A stretch of DNA of 50,760 nucleotides from Sporosarcina sp. D27 (GCF_000586555.1 NZ_AZUC01000054.1:1-50760); one strand, 5' to 3'; positions 17,019 to 26,218 are shown, counted from the stretch's first letter. Notes: generated by a model not told the origin, from the letters alone. Translations and numbers: made by a program.

Positions 17019-17733
17019 CCATATTCCTACTTTCAATTATAGTTGGCTCAGTTTCACCAATGAATTTTTGTTCGTTCCGATCCTTAAGGATCCGACCGAT
17101 TTCAAGCCAATCCGATTCTAACGACGACCGATGCGATGGACGGTAAAAGATGGAAGCCGGATGAAAAGTAGGGATGATTGTGTACGATTCTTCCGTCCAT
17201 CCATAATCCAAATCCTCCAATTCACGTAAAAAACGCACGGGCTGGTATAACTGTTTCCCATGCAGTTCCGTTACTTTTGCATGTTTGCCGATCAACCTCT
17301 GCAAACTCACGTTACCAAGTGTAACAATCAGTTCCGGTTGAACATTCGCGATTTCAAAATCGAGAACAGGTGCATGCGCAAGGATTTCGAGTTTGGTAGG
17401 GGGACGATTGTATTTGCGCTCTGTCAACGTACCATCCCGTTCTTTTCGTTGACCATAGCGATACGGACGGCTTCGAACTGCACTCGTTATATACACATCC
17501 TCCCTCGTAAGCCCAATGGAGGCAAGTGATTTCATAAGTTCTTTCCCCGCTCTTCCTGTAAACGGAATACCACCTAGTGCTTCTGTTTCACCAGGCGCTT
17601 CGCCAATTAGCATCAGTTTAGGTTGACGGGGTCCCTCACCATACACAAACCCTTCCACCGGGAATCGGTCAATACGCTTCTTCCCAAGGTCTGCGACAAA
17701 TTCAGGTATTCTGAATGGATGCATTTCACTCAC
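17008..17733 (-). CDS. Uracil-DNA glycosylase, family-4-like, without Fe-S cysteines
   Basis: 241-residue UDG-superfamily enzyme. Motif 1 is LMLIGEAPGETEALGGIPF near residue 40 with GRAGKELM after it; motif 2 is TFHPASIF near 200. True family-4 enzymes have four cysteines for a [4Fe-4S] cluster. This product has none, and the usual second-pair site reads SAVRSRPYRYG. It is therefore a clusterless relative. A GTG at 17733 is chosen, with GAGGTGAG a few bases upstream; ATG 17724 is the alternative. It overlaps bmrA. Repair of uracil in DNA is the expected role. Confidence 0.85.
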   Translation of the reverse strand: MSEMHPFRIPEFVADLGKKRIDRFPVEGFVYGEGPRQPKLMLIGEAPGETEALGGIPFTGRAGKELMKSLASIGLTREDVYITSAVRSRPYRYGQRKERDGTLTERKYNRPPTKLEILAHAPVLDFEIANVQPELIVTLGNVSLQRLIGKHAKVTELHGKQLYQPVRFLRELEDLDYGWTEESYTIIPTFHPASIFYRPSHRSSLESDWLEIGRILKDRNEQKFIGETEPTIIESRNMDGK

Positions 17734-17849
17734 GCTTCTCACCTCACTACTCAATTTACTCATTGAATAAGACACAACGCACCACACGTGATTGCTCTTC
17801 GATATAACCTACCATATCTCAAGCGATATTCATGCGCTGAGAACTTGGT

Positions 17850-18820
17850 TTAACGTTTCCGGAACTTTCTTCTCGATTGCTTTCTCGATTCTTCGATAGC
17901 TCTCTTTTTTTGTCTTATCTTAACTGCTGCAAATATCAGTAGCCCTGTAATGATAATCACACAAAGATAAATGCCGACCCAACTGTACGAAATAAGATAC
18001 ATTGCATCCTTCCAGTTGTATCCTCTAATACTGACTTGTTCTGGATGTCCTACCGGATAGCGGATTTGCACTAATTCTAAGTTTTTTTGTAATCATTTGC
18101 CGATACTTCTTTCGTCATATGAAAGGGTTCTCCGTCTACACTGAAATTGAATGCCAAGTAATAATTTGTTTCTGCATACCGTCCATGTCCTATGTCAATT
18201 CTGCTGTCAGTGATTTCCGCAATTCTATATGTCTGTTCCCCAACATTTTCACCAATCCATCGAATTAGATCACTGAACATTAACACGTAACAAGCTAGTA
18301 GCAAACTACCCAAGCCTATTGACAGCAGGATTATTAATATGGTTCCAAATGATTTGGAAAACGGATTCCGCATCCTTAAATAGACTATCAATTTGGATAG
18401 CTGATAAACGAGGTAAATTATCGGGAAAATAACTGTCACTACAAGCATAATCCAGTGTTCTTTATGGGCCTCTTTTCCATCGAGTTCCGTATAGAACACC
18501 CTGCCCTTCATAACACCTTGAATCTTGTCACCTGGTTTAAGTGTTGCATATTCTTCTTTACTCACCTCAGAATAGCTGCCAATCTTCTGTTTCATTGAGA
18601 CTTTTTCTTCGTTGCCGTTACTTAGCATAACTAAATAATGATTCTTTCCTAAATAACTTCTTTCAACCTGTTTTCCTGTAACTGAAACTTCTACCGGGCT
18701 AGTTTGTTCGCTTTGGATTGTCTTTTGAAAATCTCGTAATTCATCGATAAACATCATAGTAGAAAATAGAAATAAGAGAAAGCCCGTTACCGCCCATGCT
18801 ACGTTCTTCACGTTATCCAA
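17850..18820 (-). pseudogene. DUF3592-like membrane protein gene, frameshifted
   Basis: Two adjacent frames make one protein. The first (from a TTG at 18820, SD GGAGGTG) has an N-terminal helix, a soluble part with GDKIQGVMKGRVFYTE, two further helices, and ends with VSANDYKKT at a TAG at 18077-18079. The second continues in the -1 frame with QIRYPVGHPEQVSI, a last membrane helix and a basic tail ending at 17850. The break falls in a run of seven A right before the stop; one more A would restore a protein of about 323 residues. It could be a real mutation, a base-count error or slippage. Extracellular DUF3592 domains have no known function. Confidence 0.75.
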
Positions 18821-18849
18821 ACTACACCTCCACAATAAACCATTGCACT

Positions 18850-18877
18850 AAAAAACACTATGGAAATTCCACAGTGT
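18850..18877 (-). terminator. Terminator of niaP
   Basis: ACACTGTGGAA pairs with TTCCATAGTGT with one defect, followed by a run of six T on the minus strand. Confidence 0.75.
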
Positions 18878-18887
18878 CTCTTCTACG

Positions 18888-20123
18888 TTATTCAAGTTCC
18901 ATTTGTTTCGTTTCCGTACCTAAAAAGATAACAGCAAGAACACCAATTAAAATTGCTCCACAGAAAATCCCGAAAATCAGTCCAAATCCGTATCCAGCTG
19001 TTAGCATGGAACCGACCAATAAAGGACCAAAAATCCCACCGATTCGACCAATCCCTGCCGCCATACCCGTTCCAGTTCCACGGATTGACGTTGGATATTG
19101 TTCTGGTGAATACGCATATAGCGCACCCCATGCACCTAAGTTAAAGAATGATAGCAGTGCACCGAATAGTAACAGCATTGCTAAAGAATCAGCATTTCCA
19201 AATGCAAACGCACTAAGCGCTGTTCCTATCAAGTACGTTGCGAGGACAAACTTGCGTCCTGTTCGCTCAATTAACCATGCCGCTGAGAAATAACCTGGAA
19301 GCTGCGCTAGCGTCATCAGTAAGACGTAGCCAAAGGTTTTGATCATCGCAAAGCCTTTCAAGACCATCACACTGGGGAGCCATAAAAACATTCCATAATA
19401 AGAAAAGACGACTGTAAACCAAACAATCCAAAGCATCAAGGTTCTTCTTCTAAAAGGTTTTGCCCACAAAGTCGTCATTTTTTCTCCGACAGATTGCTTC
19501 GGTTCTCCGGCTTGTACAAATCTTGGTGAGTCTGGCAAGTTGCGTCTCAGATAGATTGCATAAAATGCAGGCAATGCCGTTATGATAAGTGCCGCTCGCC
19601 AACCGAACGTCGGGATGACAAAATATGCGATCAACGCAGCAATGAGCCATCCTGCTGCCCAAAAGCTTTCCAATAGGACTACAACTCTTCCTCGCTCCTT
19701 CGCTTCTACACTTTCTGAAACTAACGTTGATGCAACTGGCAGCTCGCCTCCAAGTCCTGCTCCAACGAAAAATCTTAGTATAAGAAATGCTGCAAGAGTT
19801 GTCGTGAGCGCAGATAACCCGCTTGCCACCGAGAATAATACCAGAGTTAACATGAAAACTTGCTTTCTTCCGATTCGGTCTGCTAATAGTCCAAACCCAA
19901 TCGCACCGAACATCATTCCTAATGAGTTGATACTTCCTACCCAACCAATTGCTGCAGGAGCCAGGTTCCACTCCACGGCAATAGCTGCAATCACGAACGA
20001 CAGAATTCCTACATCCATTGCATCAAACATCCAGCCAGTTCCTGATATTACGAGTAATTTGTTACGTGAAATAGTTCGCGACTTCTGAGATTTCAAAGAT
20101 ACGCGTTCCATAGTATTAGCCAT
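18888..20123 (-). CDS. niaP: Niacin transporter NiaP (MFS)
   Basis: 411-residue, 12-helix major facilitator. It follows B. subtilis NiaP (YceI) closely: GWMFDAMDVGILSFVIAA near residue 31, LADRIGRKQVF near 80, GAGLGGELPVASTLVSE near 117, RGRVVVLLESFWAAGWL, FSYYGMFLWLPSVM and YSPEQYPTSIRGTG. NiaP imports nicotinate and nicotinamide for NAD synthesis across the cytoplasmic membrane. GGAGGAG precedes the ATG. A palindrome resembling NiaR operators lies 25 bases upstream, which supports the assignment. It is monocistronic with its own terminator. Confidence 0.9.
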   Translation of the reverse strand: MANTMERVSLKSQKSRTISRNKLLVISGTGWMFDAMDVGILSFVIAAIAVEWNLAPAAIGWVGSINSLGMMFGAIGFGLLADRIGRKQVFMLTLVLFSVASGLSALTTTLAAFLILRFFVGAGLGGELPVASTLVSESVEAKERGRVVVLLESFWAAGWLIAALIAYFVIPTFGWRAALIITALPAFYAIYLRRNLPDSPRFVQAGEPKQSVGEKMTTLWAKPFRRRTLMLWIVWFTVVFSYYGMFLWLPSVMVLKGFAMIKTFGYVLLMTLAQLPGYFSAAWLIERTGRKFVLATYLIGTALSAFAFGNADSLAMLLLFGALLSFFNLGAWGALYAYSPEQYPTSIRGTGTGMAAGIGRIGGIFGPLLVGSMLTAGYGFGLIFGIFCGAILIGVLAVIFLGTETKQMELE

Positions 20124-20147
20124 TGTCTTTTCTCCTCCGATGTCTAA

Positions 20148-20167
20148 ACAACTGTCATGACACCTGT
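20148..20167. promoter_or_regulatory. NiaR-like operator upstream of niaP
   Basis: ACAACTGTCATGACACCTGT is a 20-bp palindrome of the form ACA-NN-TGTCATGACA-NN-TGT. It has the shape I recall for NiaR (YrxA) sites, with TGTC/GACA in the centre and ACA/TGT outside. It is placed 25 bases before the niaP ATG, where a bound repressor would block transcription. Confidence 0.65.
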
Positions 20168-20216
20168 CATTATACAGTCATTTAACGAAAGGGTAAAGAA
20201 CAATTTAGAGCACCTC

Positions 20217-22163
20217 TTAACGGACGGTCAACATTCCATTTTGCAATTTAGCTGTGACTCCGATAAGCGTCTCCGACAAATGGTACGATTGATCTCCCAC
20301 GATGAGAACCGTTCCTGCATGTGCGATTCCGATGACAATGGACCCTTCTTCTTTTGTACGAACAATCGTTTGTCCACCGCGTTTAGAACCACATTCCCGA
20401 ATGGATACGTGTCGATCTGCAACAAGCTCCCCACCTCGACAAACCCCTTCTGCTAAGAGATCCAACTGCGCATGGACTTTACATTGAGCCAGGCCATTCC
20501 CAATGATTTCAATAGTTCCCGCGCAATTTAGAGTACTATTCACTGCATATGGAATACGTAAGCGACCTGAAGTTACCGTCTCGTTAGGAAGATGCCTTGC
20601 TACCATCTGTTGAGCTTTGGAAATTAGTTCAAGAAACTCCAATCCGTCTTTTACTCCTGGATTCATCGTGTTAACAAATATACTGTACAATGTTGTTTGT
20701 AACTCATTCCAATCAGGATCTGTTGCAACCGGTTCTCTCCGCTGCAAGAATATTTGAAGCTGTTCTTGGAAAGAAGAGTACTTATCTCCAAACCCGATAC
20801 GGAACAGTTTCTTCAGGTCCTGTCCATCTAACGTAGACAATTCAACCTCACGGAATGCTCCAATATCTTGGATGAACGACCCAAGCTTGTCGAGAATGGG
20901 AAGAAACTTCTCCAATTCTGCTGCGTATTTTGCATCTGGAGATTGTTGTTGTCCCACTTCAATCGTCGACGACGAAACGTGGCCTACTACATGAACAGTT
21001 TTCCCCGCGTATACCTCAGCTTTACTTACTTCGCCACCAATTTCAACAGCTCCTGTTACTTCCAAGAGACAGCCCTGGCTGACGTTTCCCTTCACAGTTA
21101 TGTCACCATCGAAATGGATATTCCCGCTCGCAAAATTCACTTCATCCATTTCTAGTGAGTCAGCGATATCTATGAAAATCACATTATCCGTGCGTTCTAA
21201 GACAAGATTTCCGGAACAATTCGCAAAGATATGATTGCCTGTTTTTGTAACATTCTTGCCTAATCGGATTGTGGCAGTCTGTCCGTCTTCCGCCATAATC
21301 TCATTACCAAACACGTCTTCTCCGGGTTGGCCAGGAATTGGAGGAAGGACAGCAGCGACAAGTTGACCATTCTGAACGAGTTGCACCGATGCTTGCTCCC
21401 GGTAATTTACTTTTCCTTCGTCAGCGAGTGTTATGCCATCCACATCAATTTGAACTTCAACATCTCCATCAAGTCCTGATTTTGGAAAAATCCCACGTGC
21501 TACAATAGCTTCATATGGCACAACCGTCTCACAGGCTTCCCATAACACTCGTTTGTCTAATGGTGCGCTAATTCCCAGTTGTAGGCATGCATCCCGAATC
21601 ATTCGTTGAGAACAATCATTCACAATCTCATGGGTCTCTTCAGCTACTACCATCAAGTTATGCTCATACCCTGAATCTTTTACAGTGCGAGTTACTTTTT
21701 TACCTGGAGATACAGTTAACAGCGCAAGTGCTCCATGTTCCCGTACTGTGATGGATAACTGTGCTCGGGTCAGCTCGTCAATTGTTCGAATATGTACAAT
21801 ATCTGATTCCGAAATTTTTCTTCTTCCCTCTATTTTCTCACCATTCACAATTACTGATATACCATTACCCGCTTCAATTGACGGGAGAACATTCGCAGAT
21901 GCTTCATGCACCTCAACTCGACCGCCTGTAATCCTAACACCAGCTTGTCCAGATTCACCTATTCGCAAATCTGTAGTAGGTGCATTGTATCGAACTGGAG
22001 TCACGGTCACTTCCGCAAATCTGGATGCGCCGGTGAATCCGCTAGATTCAGCAGTTTTATTCACATGGATATGCACATCTGACAAATCGAGACATAAGAT
22101 GTCCAGTGCCGTCTCTACAGCTTGTTCAACCGATTTCCCACGCACCGTAATCGCTTTTCCCAT
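20217..22163 (-). CDS. FapA family polymerase-like protein (DUF342) with Jag_N-like N-terminus
   Basis: 648-residue soluble protein. The first 50 residues (KAITVRGKSVEQAVETALDI on to TGASRFAEVTV) look like the Jag_N/KhpB N-terminal domain. The rest is DUF342/FapA: a central region with AVLPPIPGQPGEDVFGNEI and a repetitive beta-helix part with FASGNIHFDGDITVKGNV, TGAVEIGGEVSKAEVYAGK and VVGHVSSSTIEVG. A helical stretch near residues 420-530 splits the helix, as in other members. The molecular role is unknown. The ATG at 22163 follows GGGAG; an upstream ATG lacks a ribosome site. Confidence 0.8.
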   Translation of the reverse strand: MGKAITVRGKSVEQAVETALDILCLDLSDVHIHVNKTAESSGFTGASRFAEVTVTPVRYNAPTTDLRIGESGQAGVRITGGRVEVHEASANVLPSIEAGNGISVIVNGEKIEGRRKISESDIVHIRTIDELTRAQLSITVREHGALALLTVSPGKKVTRTVKDSGYEHNLMVVAEETHEIVNDCSQRMIRDACLQLGISAPLDKRVLWEACETVVPYEAIVARGIFPKSGLDGDVEVQIDVDGITLADEGKVNYREQASVQLVQNGQLVAAVLPPIPGQPGEDVFGNEIMAEDGQTATIRLGKNVTKTGNHIFANCSGNLVLERTDNVIFIDIADSLEMDEVNFASGNIHFDGDITVKGNVSQGCLLEVTGAVEIGGEVSKAEVYAGKTVHVVGHVSSSTIEVGQQQSPDAKYAAELEKFLPILDKLGSFIQDIGAFREVELSTLDGQDLKKLFRIGFGDKYSSFQEQLQIFLQRREPVATDPDWNELQTTLYSIFVNTMNPGVKDGLEFLELISKAQQMVARHLPNETVTSGRLRIPYAVNSTLNCAGTIEIIGNGLAQCKVHAQLDLLAEGVCRGGELVADRHVSIRECGSKRGGQTIVRTKEEGSIVIGIAHAGTVLIVGDQSYHLSETLIGVTAKLQNGMLTVR

Positions 22164-22230
22164 ACCGTCTCCCACTCTCTTCGTTCTAATGCTTAAAGTG
22201 TAGCATAGCAAGGACTACTCCGGCAGACAC

Positions 22231-22264
22231 AAAAGACCGATTCCATGTGTGGAATCGGTCTTTT
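22231..22264. terminator. Terminator of the yclNOPQ operon
   Basis: A 15-bp perfect stem AAAAGACCGATTCCA with complement and 4-base loop, T-run on both strands. It lies 8 bases after yclQ. Confidence 0.92.
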
Positions 22265-22272
22265 TCATGTAA

Positions 22273-23250
22273 TTATAGTCCTGCTTCTACTTCTTTGATC
22301 ATTTCTTTCATAGACTTCAATCCGCCACCAGAAAGGTACCAGTATTCTCCGTTGAGGTAAACGATTTTGTCATTTTTGAATGCATTTGTTTTCTTCACAA
22401 GATCGTTTTCAATTGTCTTCTTAGCATTCGCACCCTTACCTACTGCCGCATCACGGTCGATTACGAATAGAATGTCCGGGTTTGTTTCAAGAATATATTC
22501 AAACGTAATGTTCTGTCCGTGTGTTGAAGCTTCAATTCCTTCATCAGCCGGTGTAAAGCCAAATACATCGTGAATCAAACCAAAACGTGAGCTTGGCCCG
22601 TATGCACTTACTTTTCCTTCAGATGCAAGAGTAATTAATGCTTTGCTATCTGTTTCGGAAGCTTTTGCGTTAATGTCTTCAATTTGCTTTTCTACATCAG
22701 CAAGTTCTGATTTCATCTCATCTTCTTTGTCGAAGATTTGAGCGATGATATCCATGTTCTTCTTAAACGAATCCATGTAGTTTGCAGTATCGATTCCCAT
22801 ATAGATGGTTGGAGCAATTTCTTCAAACTGATCATACAAGTCAGCTTGACGTCCAGAGATGAAAATTACATCCGGCTTAAGAGCGTGAAGTGCTTCGAAG
22901 TCAGGCTCTTTCAAGCTACCAAGATTTGTGTAGTCATCACTAGCATATTTCTCTAAGTACGCAGGTACATTGGATTGTGGAAGACCTGCTACTTCAACAC
23001 CAAGCTCGTCTAACGTATCTAATACACCGAAGTCAAAAACTACAACTTTTTTCGGAGTGCCTTCCAATGTTGTCTCACCAAGATCATGCTTGAATGTCAT
23101 TTCTTCCGTTTTTGCTTCTTCACTGCTTTCAGATGAGTTATCTGATCCTGCATTGTTTGCTTCTGGTTTCTTATCTTCATCTTTAGATCCACATGCTGCA
23201 AGTACAAGCATCAATGCAAATGCCATAAATAATACGGTAAGCTTTTTCAT
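22273..23250 (-). CDS. yclQ: Siderophore-binding lipoprotein (YclQ-like)
   Basis: 325-residue extracellular substrate-binding lipoprotein of an iron-siderophore ABC importer. The signal peptide begins MKKLTVLFMAFALMLVLAAC with the lipobox LAAC, and is followed by an acidic, Ser-rich linker. The fold shows VVVFDFGVLDTLDELGVEV, LKPDVIFISGRQADL and NPDILFVIDRDAAVG, as in class III binding proteins. B. subtilis YclQ binds petrobactin and its precursors; the same ligand is likely here. The ATG at 23250 has AAAGGATGG upstream and yields a proper signal peptide; an ATG at 23304 does not. Confidence 0.9.
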   Translation of the reverse strand: MKKLTVLFMAFALMLVLAACGSKDEDKKPEANNAGSDNSSESSEEAKTEEMTFKHDLGETTLEGTPKKVVVFDFGVLDTLDELGVEVAGLPQSNVPAYLEKYASDDYTNLGSLKEPDFEALHALKPDVIFISGRQADLYDQFEEIAPTIYMGIDTANYMDSFKKNMDIIAQIFDKEDEMKSELADVEKQIEDINAKASETDSKALITLASEGKVSAYGPSSRFGLIHDVFGFTPADEGIEASTHGQNITFEYILETNPDILFVIDRDAAVGKGANAKKTIENDLVKKTNAFKNDKIVYLNGEYWYLSGGGLKSMKEMIKEVEAGL

Positions 23251-23273
23251 GTTTTCTATACCATCCTTTTCGT

Positions 23274-24035
23274 TTATGAGTTGAAGTACACACAGATACG
23301 ACAATTGTTCATCTGTTGGATCGGGATATCCATGTCATAGATTTCTCGAAGTGATTCAGAGTTGATAATGTCATTCGTTGGACCATCTTTTACGACGCGC
23401 CCTTCTTTTAAAGCAACGATACGATCTGAGTAGACTGAAGCAAAGTTGATGTCGTGAAGAACGATGACAACGGTTTTGCCGAGTTCATCCACAAGTCGGC
23501 GGAGAATCTTCATAATTTGGACAGAGTGCTTCATATCCAAGTTATTCAGCGGTTCATCCAGCAAGATATAATCGGTATCTTGTGCAATAACCATTGCGAT
23601 GAACGCGCGTTGCCTTTGACCACCAGATAGCTCTTCTAAATACATATGTTGCATACTCATTAAGTCCATATAGTCGAGTGCTTGGTTCACGATTTGAATA
23701 TCGTCTGCTTGCAGTCGTCCCTTGGAATGAGGAAAGCGACCGAACGACACGAGTTCACGTATTGTTAACCGAACGTTCATGAAGTTGGATTGTTTCAAAA
23801 TTGACACCCGTTTAGAAAACTCATTGGACTTCATCTTCTTTACGTTGTCATTATCGACGAGCACTTCACCTGTGTCTGCATCAAGCAGCCGGCTTACCAT
23901 AGACAAAAGTGTCGATTTACCTGCCCCATTGGGTCCTATGAAAGAAGTGATTTTACCGGGATGAATATCCACACTCACCTTTTCAACAACTGCTTTGTTA
24001 CCGTAGGCTTTTGTCAATTCTCGAACCTGGATCAT
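23274..24035 (-). CDS. yclP: Siderophore ABC importer ATP-binding protein (YclP-like)
   Basis: 253-residue ATPase on the cytoplasmic side of the importer. Walker A is GPNGAGKSTLLSMVSRLL near residue 34, the signature LSGGQRQRAFIAM near 135, Walker B YILLDEPLNNLDM near 155 and the switch His in VVIVLHDINFASVYSD. The ATG overlaps the yclO stop by four bases (ATGA), indicating coupled translation. It is the third gene of the N-O-P-Q order found in B. subtilis. Confidence 0.94.
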   Translation of the reverse strand: MIQVRELTKAYGNKAVVEKVSVDIHPGKITSFIGPNGAGKSTLLSMVSRLLDADTGEVLVDNDNVKKMKSNEFSKRVSILKQSNFMNVRLTIRELVSFGRFPHSKGRLQADDIQIVNQALDYMDLMSMQHMYLEELSGGQRQRAFIAMVIAQDTDYILLDEPLNNLDMKHSVQIMKILRRLVDELGKTVVIVLHDINFASVYSDRIVALKEGRVVKDGPTNDIINSESLREIYDMDIPIQQMNNCRICVYFNS

Positions 24036-24982
24036 GCAGATCGACTCTCCTTTAATAGTAAGTAGATGAAGTACGCACCGCCAACGAAGTTAATGATGAC
24101 GCTAAGTGTTGTGGAGAATGTGAATACTCTTTCGACAATCCATTGTCCTCCAACTAGCGCAATGATACTCATGACTGAAGCACCGGATATTAGAACAGAG
24201 TGCTTGTATGTTTTGAAAAACTGATACGACAGATTCGCAACGATGAGGCCGAAAAATGTAATCGGACCGACGAGCGCTGTCGATACAGCGATGAGAACTG
24301 AAGACAGAATGAGCATCGTTTTGACGATCTTATCGTGATCGACACCTAGGTTAATGGCTGTATCGCGACCGAGGGACAGCACATCCAATTCGTTGAACTT
24401 CCGCCATCCAATGAAGAGCGCAATAATCAGAATCCCGAGGGCCCACCAGACAAGATCTCCGTTAATGTTATTGAAGCTCGCAAATGATTTGTCTTGTACC
24501 CGTAGAAATTCGTTTGGGTCTATCAGTACTTGCAGAAACGTTGAGATACTCTGGAAAAAGGTTCCGACGATAATCCCAACGAGTAATAGAAAGTAAATCG
24601 GACGCTTTCCTGCTTTAAACAAGAACTGATAAAGCAGTAGGGCGAAGATAACCATAGCCCCAACCGATAACACAAAGTTCACTTGCTTATTTACAATTGT
24701 GACGTGTGTAGACCCAAGGAAAAAGATCAGCACGGTTTGTAGCAAGATATATAAGGAATCGAGTCCCATAATACTTGGCGTCAAAATACGGTTGTGCGTT
24801 ATTGTTTGGAAGATGACTGTTGAGTAGGCAATCGCTACACCAGTTAATGCCATAGCGATGACTTTAATACCGCGACGCGGCAACGCATAATCATAACTTC
24901 CATTTAGTCCCTGGAACAAATACAATCCGCAGAAAACGAGAGCAGCAACAGCGAGTATGAGCATTTTAGTACGATTACGCAT
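24032..24982 (-). CDS. yclO: Siderophore ABC importer permease (YclO-like)
   Basis: 316-residue FecCD-type permease with about nine to ten hydrophobic helices. Family landmarks are ITHNRILTPSIMGLDSLYIL near residue 61, SLGRDTAINLGVDH near 203 (coupling region) and GPITFFGLIVANLSYQF near 242. It pairs with YclN as heterodimeric channel. Its start overlaps the end of yclN by eight bases. Confidence 0.93.
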   Translation of the reverse strand: MRNRTKMLILAVAALVFCGLYLFQGLNGSYDYALPRRGIKVIAMALTGVAIAYSTVIFQTITHNRILTPSIMGLDSLYILLQTVLIFFLGSTHVTIVNKQVNFVLSVGAMVIFALLLYQFLFKAGKRPIYFLLLVGIIVGTFFQSISTFLQVLIDPNEFLRVQDKSFASFNNINGDLVWWALGILIIALFIGWRKFNELDVLSLGRDTAINLGVDHDKIVKTMLILSSVLIAVSTALVGPITFFGLIVANLSYQFFKTYKHSVLISGASVMSIIALVGGQWIVERVFTFSTTLSVIINFVGGAYFIYLLLKESRSA

Positions 24983-25925
24983 AGGCTTTCCTCCTAAACA
25001 ACATATAGAGGAATATCGCGCTGCCGATGACGCCGACCATCAAGCTAATTGAAATCTCATACGGGTAAATAATAACCCTTCCGAGAATGTCACACACGAG
25101 TAAAAAGATCGCGCCTAGCATCGCTGTATGTGGTAATGTTTTTTCCAAATTGTCGCCTTTGACGATGGAAACAATATTGGGGATGATTAGTCCTAAAAAC
25201 GGAATAACCCCCACAGTCAAAACAACCGTAGTCGTAATGAGCGCGACCAATATCAGCCCGATGTTCACAATTCTTCGATAAGCTAGCCCCAAGTTTTTGG
25301 AGAAATCTTCACCCATTCCAGCCACAGTAAACCGGTTTGCATAGAGGTAGGTGATGATAAGAACGGGGATACTTATGTATAGCAATTCGTAACGGCCTTT
25401 CATAATAAGAGAGAAATCTCCCTGCAACCAGGAGGACATGTTTTGGATCACATTCGCTTTGTAAGCGAAAAAAGTGGTGATCGACGATAAGATATTACCG
25501 AACATGAGACCCACAAGCGGTATGAAAATGGCATCTTTAAATTTAACTTGGTCCAAAATTTTCATGAACAACAGGGTGCCACCTAGAGCAAACGCAAATG
25601 CGACGAGCATTTTCTCAATCGTTGACGTGTTCGTAAATAACAACATCGAAACGAGAATCCCAAGCTTTGCGGCATCTAATGTACCCGCCGTAGTAGGGGA
25701 TACAAATTTGTTGCGGCTGAGCTGTTGCATGATCAGACCTGTAATACTCATCCCTGCACCTGCGAGCAAAATCGCAAGTAATCTTGGTAACCGGCTAATG
25801 AGAAAAATTTCGGTTTCCTCAGAGCGGAAGTCCAGCAGGTCCTTTGGTGAAATATGGCTCACTCCCACAAACAGAGAAAGTAGTGAAAGGAGAATTAGCG
25901 CGAGTATCAAATAACGTTTCTTCAT
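24975..25925 (-). CDS. yclN: Siderophore ABC importer permease (YclN-like)
   Basis: 316-residue FecCD-type permease, first gene of the operon. Landmarks are RLPRLLAILLAGAGMSITG near residue 45, LSRNKFVSPTTAGTLDAAKLG, DFSKNLGLAYRR near 207 and GVIPFLGLIIPNIV near 239. CGGAG lies before the ATG. Two Fur-box-like sites lie in the 300 bases upstream, so the operon should be derepressed under iron limitation. Confidence 0.93.
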   Translation of the reverse strand: MKKRYLILALILLSLLSLFVGVSHISPKDLLDFRSEETEIFLISRLPRLLAILLAGAGMSITGLIMQQLSRNKFVSPTTAGTLDAAKLGILVSMLLFTNTSTIEKMLVAFAFALGGTLLFMKILDQVKFKDAIFIPLVGLMFGNILSSITTFFAYKANVIQNMSSWLQGDFSLIMKGRYELLYISIPVLIITYLYANRFTVAGMGEDFSKNLGLAYRRIVNIGLILVALITTTVVLTVGVIPFLGLIIPNIVSIVKGDNLEKTLPHTAMLGAIFLLVCDILGRVIIYPYEISISLMVGVIGSAIFLYMLFRRKAYA

Positions 25926-25970
25926 GAAGAACTCCGATATCTAGATATTTGCGGGCTCGAGTCGTTTAAA

Positions 25971-25985
25971 TGAAAACAATTATCA
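25971..25985. promoter_or_regulatory. Fur box candidate, proximal
   Basis: TGAAAACAATTATCA agrees with the 7-1-7 Fur consensus TGATAATNATTATCA at 12 of 14 defined positions, 45 bases upstream of yclN. Confidence 0.75.
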
Positions 25986-26037
25986 GTTAGCCGCAATTCC
26001 AATTATAGCAAAAGCATATTGGAAGTCAACAGATAAC

Positions 26038-26052
26038 TGACAATGATTCTCA
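26038..26052. promoter_or_regulatory. Fur box candidate, distal
   Basis: TGACAATGATTCTCA agrees with the Fur consensus at 12 of 14 defined positions. It lies about 110 bases upstream of yclN. Two sites may allow stepwise repression or mark a second promoter. Confidence 0.65.
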
Positions 26053-26133
26053 CTAATTTGTGAACTTGATGGATATGAGTTTGTACTGAGAATGAGAGAA
26101 ATCTAGGAATCACAAAAGAGGATTTAAAACAAA

Positions 26134-26173
26134 AAAACAGGTGGAAGGATAGCATGCGCTTTCCTCCCACCCG
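26134..26173 (-). terminator. Terminator of the DUF6612-like lipoprotein gene
   Basis: GGTGG-AGGA pairs with TCCT-CCACC (one bulge); a run of seven T follows on the minus strand. Confidence 0.7.
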
Positions 26174-26218
26174 TTATAATATCGACACTAGGTGGTCGTT
26201 CCATTCATCTTGCTATCC

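Noticed and set aside
18066..18085. Programmed -1 frameshift on a classic A AAA AAC heptamer
   Set aside because: The bases are present, but not in the phase needed: the zero-frame codons are AAA AAA ACT, preceded by C. Slippage or a mutation fits better.
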